From NCBI RefSeq assembly GCF_000424545.1, contig NZ_AUKC01000024.1, positions 1 to 60,217 of the forward strand: a stretch of 60,217 bases of DNA, in the 5' to 3' direction. Every line of letters starts with the position of its first letter. Positions within the stretch are counted from its first letter, which is position 1. The notes beneath the pieces are model-generated. The model had not been told where the DNA came from and did not search any database. It saw nothing but the letters and a program-made list of their open reading frames with translations. Origin of the DNA: Butyrivibrio sp. NC3005 (GTDB taxonomy: Bacteria > Bacillota > Clostridia > Lachnospirales > Lachnospiraceae). The translations under genes and the position numbers were made by a program. This document shows positions 8,567-17,186 of this stretch, piece by piece.

Positions 8567-8640
8567 AAAAGAACATCCTCCCTTGTTTTGTTTTTTCGCA
8601 AAAATAACTTTATCACAAAGAAGGATGTTCTTTTTTATTT
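8567..8640. repeat. Inverted repeat at the ISLre2 end
   Basis: AAAGAACATCCT just upstream of the transposase start and AGGATGTTCTTT at about 8622-8634 form an inverted repeat around a 40-base AT-rich loop. It is probably the left end of the IS with a protective or terminator hairpin. Confidence 0.5.
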
Positions 8641-8683
8641 ATTCAATTTTCCGAGTGAAATTTTACTCTAGCTACCAAATCTA

Positions 8684-9191
8684 TATTAGTCATAAGTTTA
8701 TCGTGATTAACTGTGTCGAAGAACTTTTCCAAGTCAATATCTACAATCCAGTCATTACCATCATTCATCATATCGAGCGCTGTTAGGATTGCTTGCTGTG
8801 CACATCTATTAGGTCTGAATCCATAACTGTGGTCATGGAATTGTTCCTCATAGATTGGTGTTAATACCTGTGCTATGGCTTGTTGTATGAATCTGTCTGT
8901 TACTGTTGGTACTCCTAGGTTTCTGACACCACCATCAGGCTTTGGTATCTCAACTCTTCGAACCGGCTGAGGTTTATACTTTCTTTTTCTCAACTGTTCC
9001 TTGATGATATCGCCGTTCTTTTCAAGATGTTCTTTGAGTTCTGTGTACTTCATTCCGTCCACTCCCTCTGCACCTTTGTTTCGTACGACTTGCAGATATG
9101 CACTATTGAGATTAGCACTAGATAGTATCTGCTCCATTAGACTACTTGTGTCCATGCGTTCTTTCCTTTCCGCCTCGCTTAATTTGACCAC
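8684..9191 (-). pseudogene. ltrA: Group II intron reverse transcriptase/maturase, N-terminal part
   Basis: Contains the N-terminal extension and reverse transcriptase blocks 1-3: RNKGAEGVDGMKYTELKEHL, the RRVEIPKPDGGVRNLGVPTV block, QQAIAQVLTPIYEEQFHDHS followed by YGFRPNRCAQQA, and DWIVDIDLEKFFDTVNHDKL. The YADD catalytic block, the X/maturase domain and the endonuclease domain are missing; after KLMT the frame runs into foreign sequence. A start at MDTSSLMEQIL (about 9155) fits the family. Confidence 0.85.
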
Positions 9192-9644
9192 CCTTTTCCC
9201 GATTGGTTACGGCAGATGTTGTCATCTCTGCAACACGAGACATACTCAAACTTATTGATTGTTCACCCCTTCGCTCCATTTCCATTACAGAAACTTCTTC
9301 ACTACTATGGGTTCGGCTGACTTCTCACAGTTCGTTGTTACTAGGCTAATGAAACCTCTGTGAGACCTCCACGCTTAAGGTGCACGCTCTTTCTCTCCAT
9401 ATATCCGCCACATTTACTCTGCTACTACAAATGTGATAGTTATTAGACCTCGTTGTTCTTTGCCAACTTATCTCTCGTAGCCTAGCCTTATATGTGATTT
9501 CTGTCCGTCGGACCAGAGATTTGCTTACAGCTTCCTTCAGATTCCACCTCACGATGGAAACCCTTGCTGTTCAGCTATACACTTCCCACTATCTGGGCGT
9601 GTTCGAGACTTTCACCCGTTAGAGCGCGCCCATGGCGCGCAAAC
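8684..9644 (-). mobile_element. Group II intron, 3' part deleted
   Basis: The 5' end is taken at 9644 (minus strand GTTTGCGCGCC..., followed by CTAACGGGTGAAAGTC and GAACACGCCCAGATAGTGGG, typical of group II intron domain I). About 450 bases of ribozyme sequence precede the reverse transcriptase ORF. The intron breaks off inside the reverse transcriptase at about 8684, so domains V and VI and the 3' splice site are absent. Confidence 0.8.
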
Positions 9645-9651
9645 AAAGAAA

Positions 9652-9675
9652 ACGAGACGACCAAAGTCGTCTCGT
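9652..9675 (-). terminator. Strong hairpin next to the intron insertion point
   Basis: ACGAGACGAC and GTCGTCTCGT form a perfect 10-bp stem with a T-rich stretch after it on the minus strand. It lies directly upstream of the intron 5' end, consistent with group II introns inserting after terminator hairpins. Confidence 0.65.
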
Positions 9676-9682
9676 AAAAAAG

Positions 9683-9712
9683 TCTAACTTTGAGGGGGCA
9701 CCTCAATCATAT
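9683..9712. repeat. Possible IS3-type end fragment
   Basis: GTCTAACTTTGAGGGGGCACC resembles the terminal sequence of IS3/IS150-group elements (...CCCCCTCAAAGTTAGAC...). No IS3 transposase remains nearby. Low confidence. Confidence 0.25.
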
Positions 9713-9751
9713 GGACAGGCACTTATATTTTTTGCTGTTTTGTTTTAGGTC

Positions 9752-9917
9752 TCATATATAGATTTTATAACTAAGTCTCATAAAGTCTCATTTACACATG
9801 AGACTCAGCGAGACTATGGTGAGACTGCAATGAGACTTTCTTATATAAATCCCACCATTTCAGCATTTTTCAATTAATTCACAGTCTCATTTTGATGAGA
9901 CTGATATGAGACTCAGT
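9752..9917. repeat. Cluster of about ten AGTCTCAT/ATGAGACT motifs
   Basis: In 165 bases the hexamer GAGACT or its complement AGTCTC occurs about ten times, in both orientations, e.g. TAAGTCTCATAAAGTCTCAT and CACATGAGACTC. It lies just 3' of the Schlafen-type ATPase gene and has no reading frame. It looks like a multi-site protein binding region; an operator, iteron or centromere-like site are all possible. Confidence 0.6.
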
Positions 9918-9918
9918 A

Positions 9919-11322
9919 TTATAATTTCCACACAGATTCATTTTTATCATAAACAGCACCTGTGATTTTCTTTATCTTAGCATAGTCTCTAAATACTGTT
10001 GCCCTTGAAATATCAAACTCAGCCATAACCTGCTCTACAGTCAAATGTTTATTCTCACAGATTAAATTATAAATAGCCTGTTCTCTATCTGATAACTTCT
10101 TTTGATTGCTAGCCTCTTTAGCCGCTTCCTTATTCAAAGGAATAGTAATCTTAAAAACATCGTCTTCAAACAGCTCAGGTTTTCCGCCATCGGAAAAAAT
10201 CGGAGTATATTTATATAAATTAATCACGCCGGAACCAATCGTATCCGTTCTACCTATATTAGCAAAAAATCTTTGAATAATAGGGTTCTTCGGATATGGC
10301 TGAAACTCGTCCTGCATAATATTTCCGTGTCTTCTTGGAATACACCAATTTTCCGTTTTTAGCCAATCCTTTTCAATAATTACCTTTGCCGGATAAGCGC
10401 TGGAATAATCTCTGTGTACAAGAATATTGCCAATTACCTCTCTAGCTATCAAATCTCTAACGCTAGTATTAACGTTATTTATTAAGTGAAATTTATCTGA
10501 GGTATGCTTTGCTACAAATTCCATTAAAAGATCATAAGCTTCTATAAGATTAGTTGTAACTAACAGTCTGTCATCATAACGATCCATATTCTCTACCCTG
10601 TAAAGAGCATCAGTAACATACCCAGGGCAACAAGAATTAATCACTTCATCTTTACCTAAAAGCAACACTGCGGCAAGATTGTATCCTTCCATACCTGAAG
10701 AAAAATCCTTTTCCCATAATCCAGCACTTTTAAGTAAATCTTCATCTGATAACTCAAGCCAAGGATGATCTGGCTTTTTACTCTTTGCCAGATTTCTTAC
10801 CTTTTCTAGCAAATCCAATCTTAAATCTGCTGTTGTAACATAAGGAAATATTTTTCTCTCAGCATAAGTGTTACTTTTTCTGTTATACAAATTCTGCAAC
10901 TGAATAGGAGAATCCGTAATATCCATATCGCCATCTTCATTACGATCGTAAATTCTGTTTGCACATTTTTCCACAGTTGACGTTGGTGGCACAAAAACCC
11001 ATAGCAAAGTCATTCCCTCGTATTCAATCTCTTCTATAGACAGATACAAGGTGGGTGACATTTTATCTGGGTTATTAAGCTGATTAACAAAGTTCTTCTT
11101 CATATCCTTAGTAAGGTTCTTATTAATACCTATTGGCTTTCCACCATCCTCAACACCCATGATAATATAGCCACCATACCTGTTAGAAAATGAACACACA
11201 GTCTCATACACATCATCATGTATTCCATTCTGGCAAGCCTTATATTCGACTGTAATTTTTTCATCCTTCGTAAGAAGCTCTCTCATTTCTTCAATTGTCA
11301 TATATAAACCAGCTCCTTCCAT
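9919..11322 (-). CDS. Schlafen AlbA_2 / RecG-like ATP-binding protein
   Basis: 467-residue protein, full length for the family. AlbA_2 domain at about residues 10-130 (KITVEYKACQNGI, then GGYIIMGVEDGGKPIGINK), a HATPase_c_4 (RecG C-terminal-like) region at about 280-400 (SVRDLIAREVIGNILVHRDY, then IGRTDTIGSGVINLYKY), and a C-terminal winged helix (HLTVEQVMAEFDISRATVFR). Such proteins are predicted nucleic-acid-binding regulators, frequent in defence and mobile regions. The start may be at residue 8 (MTIEEMRELL), where the family usually begins. The AGTCTC cluster at its 3' end may be linked to it. Confidence 0.8.
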   Translation of the reverse strand: MEGAGLYMTIEEMRELLTKDEKITVEYKACQNGIHDDVYETVCSFSNRYGGYIIMGVEDGGKPIGINKNLTKDMKKNFVNQLNNPDKMSPTLYLSIEEIEYEGMTLLWVFVPPTSTVEKCANRIYDRNEDGDMDITDSPIQLQNLYNRKSNTYAERKIFPYVTTADLRLDLLEKVRNLAKSKKPDHPWLELSDEDLLKSAGLWEKDFSSGMEGYNLAAVLLLGKDEVINSCCPGYVTDALYRVENMDRYDDRLLVTTNLIEAYDLLMEFVAKHTSDKFHLINNVNTSVRDLIAREVIGNILVHRDYSSAYPAKVIIEKDWLKTENWCIPRRHGNIMQDEFQPYPKNPIIQRFFANIGRTDTIGSGVINLYKYTPIFSDGGKPELFEDDVFKITIPLNKEAAKEASNQKKLSDREQAIYNLICENKHLTVEQVMAEFDISRATVFRDYAKIKKITGAVYDKNESVWKL

Positions 11323-11347
11323 ATTTTTGGTATTTGTAATCTATCTG

Positions 11348-11599
11348 TTATTGATTCATAGCCATAATAATTTGAATTGCTGATACAATCCTTGCAGCAT
11401 CTTCTGCTACATTTTTGTATTTACTACTATTCTTAGATACTTTTCCATCCAAACATCCTATAAAAACAATAGCATTATCAAAATTAGTATCAATATGTAC
11501 TAGCAGTTACCATTTCATTCAAAGTAAAAAACGACTCAATTTGCGTCTGATCAAGCTCCCTAAAATTATGCTTATCCTCACCATCTAAAATAATCATAT
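11348..11599 (-). pseudogene. Remnant of an unidentified gene interrupted by an IS
   Basis: Reading from the IS boundary at 11600, a frame gives MIILDGEDKHNFRELDQTQI and 15 more residues to a stop; in the next frame NAIVFIGCLDGKVSKNSSKY continues to MAMNQ and a stop at 11348. This pattern fits one frameshifted gene whose 5' part was removed when the IS inserted. Family not recognised. Confidence 0.35.
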
Positions 11600-11600
11600 A

Positions 11601-12907
11601 GGCGTTTGCGAAACGCCAAAAGCCGCATAAGTACGGCATTTTTATTGCCATAAAAATGAATAACTCCTCACCAAGTATGGTAAAATAGAATTGTCAGAAA
11701 CCATCTGCCAAGCTATTGATTCTGCAAAAGCTGATATGACAATCTTTGATTCCTCCGGTATTGAAGCTTTTGTTACTGAAAACAATCCAAAGTATGCAAA
11801 TCGGATTATCAAACAACTTAAAGCCTATGCAAAAGCAATGGGTTTCAACAAGTCTTATGACCCCTATAAGGCTGCCTATGGCGCCATGCCTTCTCACGCA
11901 TCAGCTAATCCCGAAATAAAGCAGTTGTACATAAATTGACATTTCTGCTATGTTTTCAAGTTTGGCATTGTTACCAATGGCTTAGGTATTGTCCGCCATA
12001 TATCCTTTTATAACAAAGATTTTATGGCATCCCATCCAGATATAATCGTAGAAAAGAAATCCGATTCTCCTGACGAAGATAAATGTGTTCATGATTCAAA
12101 GCTTTTACTTCCAACTCTGAAGGATTTCTTCTCGCTTCATCCGCTTATAAATCCCAAAACTTTTCTTGGCGATGCAGCTTTTGATACAGCAGCTATCTAC
12201 AAAGAGTTGCTTACAGGCGATACCTTCGGAAAGGATATGCATTTTTCAAAGGCATATATTCCTCTCAACTCAAGAGCAAGCCTCGGAAACAAAGACTATA
12301 CAATAAACGATTCAGGCATACCTTGTTGTCCACATGATTCCTCATTACAAATGAAATATGAGGGTTCCTCAAAGCTCAGAAGTGGCGTTACCAGATATAA
12401 ATTTGTCTGTCCTAAAATTAAATGGATTAAAGATCCTAATACCGGTAAAAACCATCGTTCCTGCAACTGTGATAATCCTTGTACCACATCTTCCTGTGGA
12501 CGCATGGTTCACATATACCCTGAGAAGAACCTGCGTGCATACCCTAGCACTCTACGCGATACAGATGAATGGAATAACACCTATAAAATCAGGACTGTGG
12601 TCGAAAGAGATATAAACCATTTCAAAGATAACCTTTGCCTTGCAGGACGCAGAACTCAAAATGAAAAGACTCTGCATGCTGACTTAATCCTTGCAGGTAT
12701 AACACAACTGATCGCCGTTATACTTGCCGATAAAATAAAGCACCATGAATTCGTCCGAAGCCTAAAATCTCTTATTGCGTAGGACTTACCAACTTCATAA
12801 AGACATTGCCTTATTAAAGTGCGCCTAAAACAAAAATCACATCCAAAAATGCCATTTCAGCCACCTTTACTTAGGTTGCGCGTAATCTATTCCGGAGTTT
12901 CGCAATT
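11601..12907 (+). mobile_element. IS1182-like insertion sequence (defective)
   Basis: Ends are marked by TTGCGAAACGCC at 11606-11617 and GGAGTTTCGCAA at 12894-12905, an 11-of-12 inverted repeat. The only gene is a transposase interrupted by an in-frame stop. Confidence 0.65.
11691..12782 (+). pseudogene. IS1182/DDE_Tnp_1-like transposase with an in-frame TGA
   Basis: Two open segments, 11691-11939 and 12024-12782, are in the same frame and joined by the translatable HFCYVFKFGIVTNGLG region; a single TGA at 11937-11939 separates them. Family features are the acidic strand MTIFDSSGIEAF, the FLGDAAFDTAA motif (catalytic Asp), the Cys-rich insert (CPKIKW...CNCDNPC...SSCGR) and the final RTVVERDINHFKDNLCL with the catalytic Glu. 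The N-terminal helical part (about 100 residues) is absent because a stop lies just upstream at 11661. Inactive. Confidence 0.75.
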
Positions 12908-12932
12908 ACCTATTAATATACTATCATTATAA

Positions 12933-13358
12933 CTATTTAAGTTTTTCTTTAATAGCTGTACTTACTATCTCAACAGCATTTCTCATCACATGATCATTAG
13001 TCTCGTATTGAGAAACAGGATGAACTTTTGCCAAAGCATCCAGTTCATGTTTTTCAAGTACTAAATCTCGTTCTTTTGTATTACTCCAACATTCTTCTAT
13101 TACTTCATAAACTTCGAAAGAAAGGACTAAACTATCATCTGCATAAGTTTCTTCTGTAAGTCCTAAATAGGATGGACTTTTTTGGACATTATAAAGATGC
13201 TCCCCGCCTCGCTTAATCATGCAATAGGATTCTCCAATATAAAGCGGGATTACTTTTTCTCTATCCACATCAGAGTAAATACTAATTCTATATACGCCTG
13301 CTTTTATGGAATTTGAATCCAATTTACCATCTGTCCCTTGAAAAAATTCGACTTTCAT
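12933..13358 (-). CDS. GIY-YIG-like nuclease domain protein
   Basis: 141 residues with a GIY-YIG signature: GVYRISIYSD (GIY-like) at about 21-30, then PLYIGESYCMIKRGGEHLYN with YIG, Arg and His where the family has catalytic residues. GIY-YIG domains cut DNA with one metal ion. The C-terminal half is not recognised. Its start (ATG 13358) overlaps the stop of the gene upstream (13355), so the two are translationally coupled. It sits with an AbiH gene, suggesting a defence role by context only. Confidence 0.65.
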   Translation of the reverse strand: MKVEFFQGTDGKLDSNSIKAGVYRISIYSDVDREKVIPLYIGESYCMIKRGGEHLYNVQKSPSYLGLTEETYADDSLVLSFEVYEVIEECWSNTKERDLVLEKHELDALAKVHPVSQYETNDHVMRNAVEIVSTAIKEKLK

Positions 13359-13678
13359 TCGCTTTTCTGTCCTTTCTTATAAGTCATTTCATAATCCTTG
13401 TATTTGCATCGATTCAATATAATAGTTTCCTCTACAGGATCTCCCATAGTCCAATAATAATGACCATCAGCATAAAGATAAATATGCTCATATCCACCAA
13501 AGAATGCTGGAAAGCCGTTCTCTCTAATATAAAGAACTGCCTCTTCAAAAAACACCTTATCATCCTCGGAAAGTTTATCTTTTACAATATACTCATGAGG
13601 TGCCCTATCCGCATAAGTCTTAGCAAAGATCCATGATTTGTGCTGCACAAAATCCATAAATTCCTTAATTGTTTTCAT
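13355..13678 (-). CDS. Hypothetical protein coupled to the GIY-YIG gene
   Basis: 107 residues, aromatic-rich (ENGFPAFFGGYEHIYLYADG, then YYWTMGDPVEETIIL), no membrane segment or known motif. Four-base overlap with the following GIY-YIG gene indicates one operon and perhaps a toxin/partner relation, which is only a guess. The first ATG has a purine-rich but weak ribosome binding site. Confidence 0.55.
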   Translation of the reverse strand: MKTIKEFMDFVQHKSWIFAKTYADRAPHEYIVKDKLSEDDKVFFEEAVLYIRENGFPAFFGGYEHIYLYADGHYYWTMGDPVEETIILNRCKYKDYEMTYKKGQKSE

Positions 13679-13756
13679 ATAAAATTACCTTCCAATCTCA
13701 CGTACTGATTTTATGCCTCTTATTCTATACTAAGTACTGTCCCAAAATAGGGACTA

Positions 13757-14770
13757 CTATGATATTGTTGCAGGAATGGCATTCGTTAGGATATCTGTCA
13801 TCTTCCGCACTTCACATTTATCTTTAAAAGAATAACTTTCACATATTTTCTTCATCCAAAGAACATCTTCATCGTCATATGCCGATACAATCCAGTGACT
13901 TGGAGAAAGTGTTTTCTCTATTAATTCAAAATACTCTCTATCCACATCACCAAGACCATGTCCCAATACAACTACTTGATCAATCTTCCCAACATCATTC
14001 AGAAAAGTATCTAGCTTATCATATTGAAAGTTCTTCTTATTCTTTTGATAAAAATTAGCTATCGCCTCATATTCTTTATCTAAAAATGGATCGTTCCACT
14101 CTTGTTCATAACAATACTTAAGTTCTTCGATACTATGATTTTTTTCTTCTTCTGAAAGTGATTGATTATTCTTCAATTCTAAAATTTCTTGCTGCATCCT
14201 AGCATTCTTTGCAGAGTCTAGTTTTCGGCTATATCGTTCAAAATCTGCACTGTCAGACTTAAAGCCAAATACCAATACATCATCACTGTTATAAGAACCA
14301 TGAATATGAAATACTTCCTTATCATAGTCAAACAAACTCTCAACCGTCGATGTATAATTAAAACTTAATATCACTCCATTTGAATCAAAAAAATCTGCGT
14401 AACTAATTGTCCCAATCTTACTTATTTGCTTTTCAGCATTAGCAATCATATTTCTTAATGCTTTTTCACGAGCATCTAACAGATTCTCGGTATACTCTTC
14501 AACTTTTAAAACTACACCATCTCTGGTAGAGTCAAGATCAGCCATGTAATCAGGTGCTTCTGTCACTTCCTCATCTATTTCTTCTATATCAAGATTAGCT
14601 AAATCTTCTTCAAAGGACGACCAATCTACCCCATAACTAGAATAAATATCCCTTGCAGAACTAAAACAATCAAACTTTATTTTTTCTAATTCCGTAACAA
14701 AATCACGCGTCTTTGTCGACAAACCAAAATTTAAATCAAACCCATTGCCAATAACATATAACTTTTTCAT
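13757..14770 (-). CDS. abiH: AbiH-family abortive infection protein
   Basis: The N-terminus MKKLYVIGNGFDLNFGL is the signature of AbiH-family (bacteriophage abortive infection) proteins: a hydrophobic strand followed by GNGFDL. Further family features are the GVILSFNYTSTVESLF stretch, then VFHIHGSY and VVVLGHGLGDVDREYF. 337 residues is a usual length. Known members block phage growth by host death or dormancy; the mechanism is not established. It seems to be a single gene followed by the GIY-YIG pair. Confidence 0.85.
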   Translation of the reverse strand: MKKLYVIGNGFDLNFGLSTKTRDFVTELEKIKFDCFSSARDIYSSYGVDWSSFEEDLANLDIEEIDEEVTEAPDYMADLDSTRDGVVLKVEEYTENLLDAREKALRNMIANAEKQISKIGTISYADFFDSNGVILSFNYTSTVESLFDYDKEVFHIHGSYNSDDVLVFGFKSDSADFERYSRKLDSAKNARMQQEILELKNNQSLSEEEKNHSIEELKYCYEQEWNDPFLDKEYEAIANFYQKNKKNFQYDKLDTFLNDVGKIDQVVVLGHGLGDVDREYFELIEKTLSPSHWIVSAYDDEDVLWMKKICESYSFKDKCEVRKMTDILTNAIPATIS

Positions 14771-14810
14771 CGAGTTTCTCCTTCTCTAGCCAAAAAAAAT
14801 AGGCACCACA

Positions 14811-14862
14811 TTGCCTTTTATATAATTTTATCACATTAGCTTTAATATGAGGTGCCTAAAAT
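14811..14862. repeat. Inverted repeat upstream of abiH
   Basis: TAGGCACC and GGTGCCTA, about 45 bases apart, bracket an AT-rich segment between abiH and the decayed element to its right. It could be a boundary of an inserted segment or a weak terminator. Confidence 0.35.
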
Positions 14863-14865
14863 CTC

Positions 14866-15180
14866 CTAAACCCTCACCACATCAATGAGAAATAATGCTG
14901 TCTTTCTATCTCCCAAGGTGTCCAGTTCCAATTCATCGTAGCTTGTGATTTCTCTAAGCTCTGCAATATCAAAGTGTTCTCTCCGACTCCGCTCGTTCTG
15001 AAGTATCCTTTCAAGATCCCGCTTGTTATGGCTCAAAACTTCCATTTTCGCAAGATTCAGCGTTGCCTCTGATAACGGTCTTTCGGTTTTCTGATACTTC
15101 TCACGCAAACCATCAAGTTCTTTCTGCCATGCCTTCGGATTGATCTTTTTGTCTGGTTCCTTGATCTTCCAATTCAGCAC
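14866..15180 (-). pseudogene. Chimeric remnant: relaxase C-terminus joined to VirD4/TraG tail
   Basis: The first two thirds (WKIKEPDKKINPKAWQKELD, then TLNLAKMEVLSHNKRDLERI) correspond to the C-terminal part of Lachnospiraceae relaxases. The end (ELREITSYDELELDTLGDRK followed by TALFLI) is a segment of VirD4/TraG coupling proteins. The two normally belong to different genes, so a deletion fused them. This marks the site of a former conjugative element. Confidence 0.7.
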
Positions 15181-15201
15181 GATTCATACTTCCATCATCT
15201 C

Positions 15202-15645
15202 TTACCAAGAGAATTTCATGGATTGATGAAGGCAATACATAGAAATCACCGCCATGTCTTCGATGTTCTTGTGAGGAACCTTCTCAAGCATGTCAGCATT
15301 TCTCTCTGCTGATACCACTTCCATGGAAAGCGTCTGCTTCATCTGGTCATAGTCATTGACCTTATCGATATCAAAGCTCTTTGACTCTGTGATTCCCTTC
15401 GCAGCCTGATCAGAAGCTCGCTCCACGATATCGATATAATCTCTTCCATCCTCATACGCTTCAAAGGCACTGCTGAGATTGATATTTACACCAATCACGC
15501 TTCCCGGTGCCTTCACTGTCAAAGCATCGTATCCATCGTTCAACTTATCAATGTGCCGAACATCGGTCTCCGCTTCGATTCCCCTGTTTGCAAGATTCTT
15601 TAGTACATCCTGCTCCATGTCCTGTTTGAATTTCTCGTAGTCCAT
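15202..15645 (-). pseudogene. DUF5688 protein gene with internal deletion and frameshift
   Basis: The start (MDYEKFKQDMEQDVLKNLAN) and the region to MLEKVPHKNIEDMA match the complete DUF5688 protein at 28121-29176. After that the frame shifts: in the next frame the C-terminal segment DFYVLPSSIHEILLVRDDG is readable and continues to NRAELE before it runs into relaxase sequence. About 110 residues are missing between the two parts. The 5' end of this gene is part of a 184-bp repeat. Confidence 0.75.
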
Positions 15646-15755
15646 TGTCTACCTCCTTTGAATAGTGAATAGTTACTGCTCAAAATGAGCACAAAAATAG
15701 CAGCTATCTCGATTGAGATAACTGCTATGTAACGTTCAATATTCAATTAGGTCGA
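15572..15755 (-). repeat. 184-bp direct repeat, copy 1
   Basis: Contains the first 24 codons of the DUF5688 gene, its ribosome binding site and leader, a terminator hairpin and the flank GTTCAATATTCAATTAGGTC. Copy 2 at 17347-17530 has the same length with only a handful of substitutions. Confidence 0.85.
15692..15726 (-). terminator. Terminator of the sugar-isomerase-like gene
   Basis: AGCAGcTATCTC-gatt-GAGATAaCTGCT hairpin followed by T residues on the minus strand, 44 bases after the stop codon at 15771. The same hairpin is at 17458-17494, and a related one at 19484-19507. Confidence 0.75.
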
Positions 15756-15770
15756 AAAAATTGAATTTAC

Positions 15771-16337
15771 CTAAAAATCCATCTTATTCTTCAACTTATT
15801 TACCAGAGATGCATCTAATTTGTTTAGAAGCTCCTGCATCGAAATTTGGCCAGACTTTCTTATTTCCTTAAGTTGTTCAGAATCCTTTATTTTTCTATCA
15901 GCTTCACTTTTAGGATATCCTTGCCCAAAAGGCTCTGAGAATAGAGCTTCAACTGTTCGTTCTAGATTATCAATACCAGACCAAGTATATTCTTCACCTA
16001 GGGGTAAAGATATCGCGTTCCCATTATTTATCTGCGCAAATAAATAAGCATCCTTCGGTGTCGGTGCATACCCGCAAATGACGCCTGGCATACTGTTGCA
16101 AGCCAACATCATTCCCTGTCCAGAAGAACAACCCGTAACTATAAAGTCCACCATCCTATTCGCTAATAACATACCTACAAGAATAGAAATTTCTATATAA
16201 GAATAATTTTCTTTTTCTTCCAACGTGCAACCAAAATTGATTACTTCAGAATCTTTTGGTGCATATTTTGTTACTGCATTATAAAGCATTTTATTTTTAG
16301 TCGCTTGTGAACTTGCCTGAATAACTCCGATTCTCAT
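15771..16337 (-). CDS. RpiB/LacA/LacB-family sugar-phosphate isomerase-like protein
   Basis: 188 residues from the preferred start at 16337, where GGGGGGA precedes ATG; the longer frame to 16364 lacks a binding site. MRIGVIQASSQATKN resembles the RpiB N-terminus, and DFIVTGCSSGQGMMLACNSM followed by PGVICGY is the typical active-site Cys-Gly region. RpiB/LacAB enzymes interconvert aldose and ketose phosphates (e.g. ribose 5-phosphate/ribulose 5-phosphate). The C-terminal 40 residues are Lys-rich. It is the single gene of a module whose promoter and terminator are duplicated around a different gene at 17541. Its substrate is unknown. Confidence 0.75.
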   Translation of the reverse strand: MRIGVIQASSQATKNKMLYNAVTKYAPKDSEVINFGCTLEEKENYSYIEISILVGMLLANRMVDFIVTGCSSGQGMMLACNSMPGVICGYAPTPKDAYLFAQINNGNAISLPLGEEYTWSGIDNLERTVEALFSEPFGQGYPKSEADRKIKDSEQLKEIRKSGQISMQELLNKLDASLVNKLKNKMDF

Positions 16338-16358
16338 TCTTCCCCCCACAAATATCGA

Positions 16359-16409
16359 TTTCACTGCCTTTAATTATACAGAATCCTTAGTCTTCATGAA
16401 ATACCAAAT
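16359..16409 (-). promoter_or_regulatory. Repeated promoter region, copy 1
   Basis: 51 bases about 90% identical to 18172-18222. On the minus strand it carries TATAAT (within CTGTATAATTA) 21-50 bases upstream of the isomerase-like gene, and the same TATAAT precedes the DUF4256 gene in copy 2. Confidence 0.7.
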
Positions 16410-16517
16410 CTATATTAGTCCCGCTATTCTTTGCTTCAAAACCCAGACCACATCTTCCTTATCTTTATAACAAGCAATAGAAATTACATCAGACTGTCCT
16501 TATCGTAGAACCTTCCA

Positions 16518-16596
16518 TAAAAAGCAGCAGACATAAGTCCACTGCTTTTTATATGCTTTGTAGCTATAATTAAGTTTTACTTTTGGAGCTGCTTTC
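16518..16596 (-). pseudogene. Second 3' remnant of the Rpn-like gene with terminator
   Basis: Bases 16518-16596 match 1304-1382 closely: terminator hairpin, AT-rich spacer, stop codon and the last few codons (KQLQK). The gene body is replaced by unrelated DNA to the right. Between this and the acetyltransferase at 16627 nothing else is visible. Confidence 0.6.
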
Positions 16597-16626
16597 CATC
16601 AAATCTTTTTCTGAAGCTTCATTTTG

Positions 16627-17073
16627 TTATGCTTCTTCAAGGAATTTCCCCATCATTACGAAATTTTTGGTTTCATAATAGGATAGCTTTGAATAGAAAT
16701 GCTTATGCTTCTCATCATTTACGCTGTTTAGTTCAATGATTGACGCATCATTCTTACGAACCTCCTGCTCCAGTGTCTTCATGAAGTCTGTACCATATCC
16801 CATTCCCTGGAATCCTTTAAATATGACAACCTCTTCAAGAAAGTAGCCTCTTATATCATCGAATTCCTTAAAGTATCCCATAAGATAGCCTGTAATGTTG
16901 TTATCATCATCCATCTGAACCAAACACATAGAATCTTCCATGGTTAATACCTGATGGATTCTTTTATATGCCTTTTCAAATGTCCAACAACAATCTTCGA
17001 CGCTGTTATAATATTCAATGTTCTTCTGGACTACATACTCTAAGTCCTGTTCTGTCATTAGTCTGTAATTCAT
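16627..17073 (-). CDS. GNAT family N-acetyltransferase
   Basis: 148 residues. The acetyl-CoA binding motif GFQGMGYGTDFMKTLEQEVR is at about residues 93-112, and FYSKLSYYETKNFVMMGKFL at the end is the usual beta6-alpha4 region. The start MNYRLMTEQDLEYVVQ is typical. Complete, monocistronic, and between remnants of a decayed element. Substrate unknown. Confidence 0.85.
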   Translation of the reverse strand: MNYRLMTEQDLEYVVQKNIEYYNSVEDCCWTFEKAYKRIHQVLTMEDSMCLVQMDDDNNITGYLMGYFKEFDDIRGYFLEEVVIFKGFQGMGYGTDFMKTLEQEVRKNDASIIELNSVNDEKHKHFYSKLSYYETKNFVMMGKFLEEA

Positions 17074-17186
17074 GCTTCACCTGCCTGACATATTTCTGTT
17101 ATTTAAATCGACAAGAATCATCTTATCACAGTCCTTCAAATTTGCAAAACAACCTGTCAGAAATCATGTCACAGAAAAAGATGATT

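Noticed and set aside
8684..9191. Retron or diversity-generating reverse transcriptase
   Set aside because: Protein blocks and the upstream ribozyme sequence are those of a group II intron maturase; no template/variable repeat or msr-msd is seen.
11937..11939. Programmed stop or recoding in the IS1182-like transposase
   Set aside because: The IS also lacks its N-terminal coding part, so the TGA is more simply a decay mutation.
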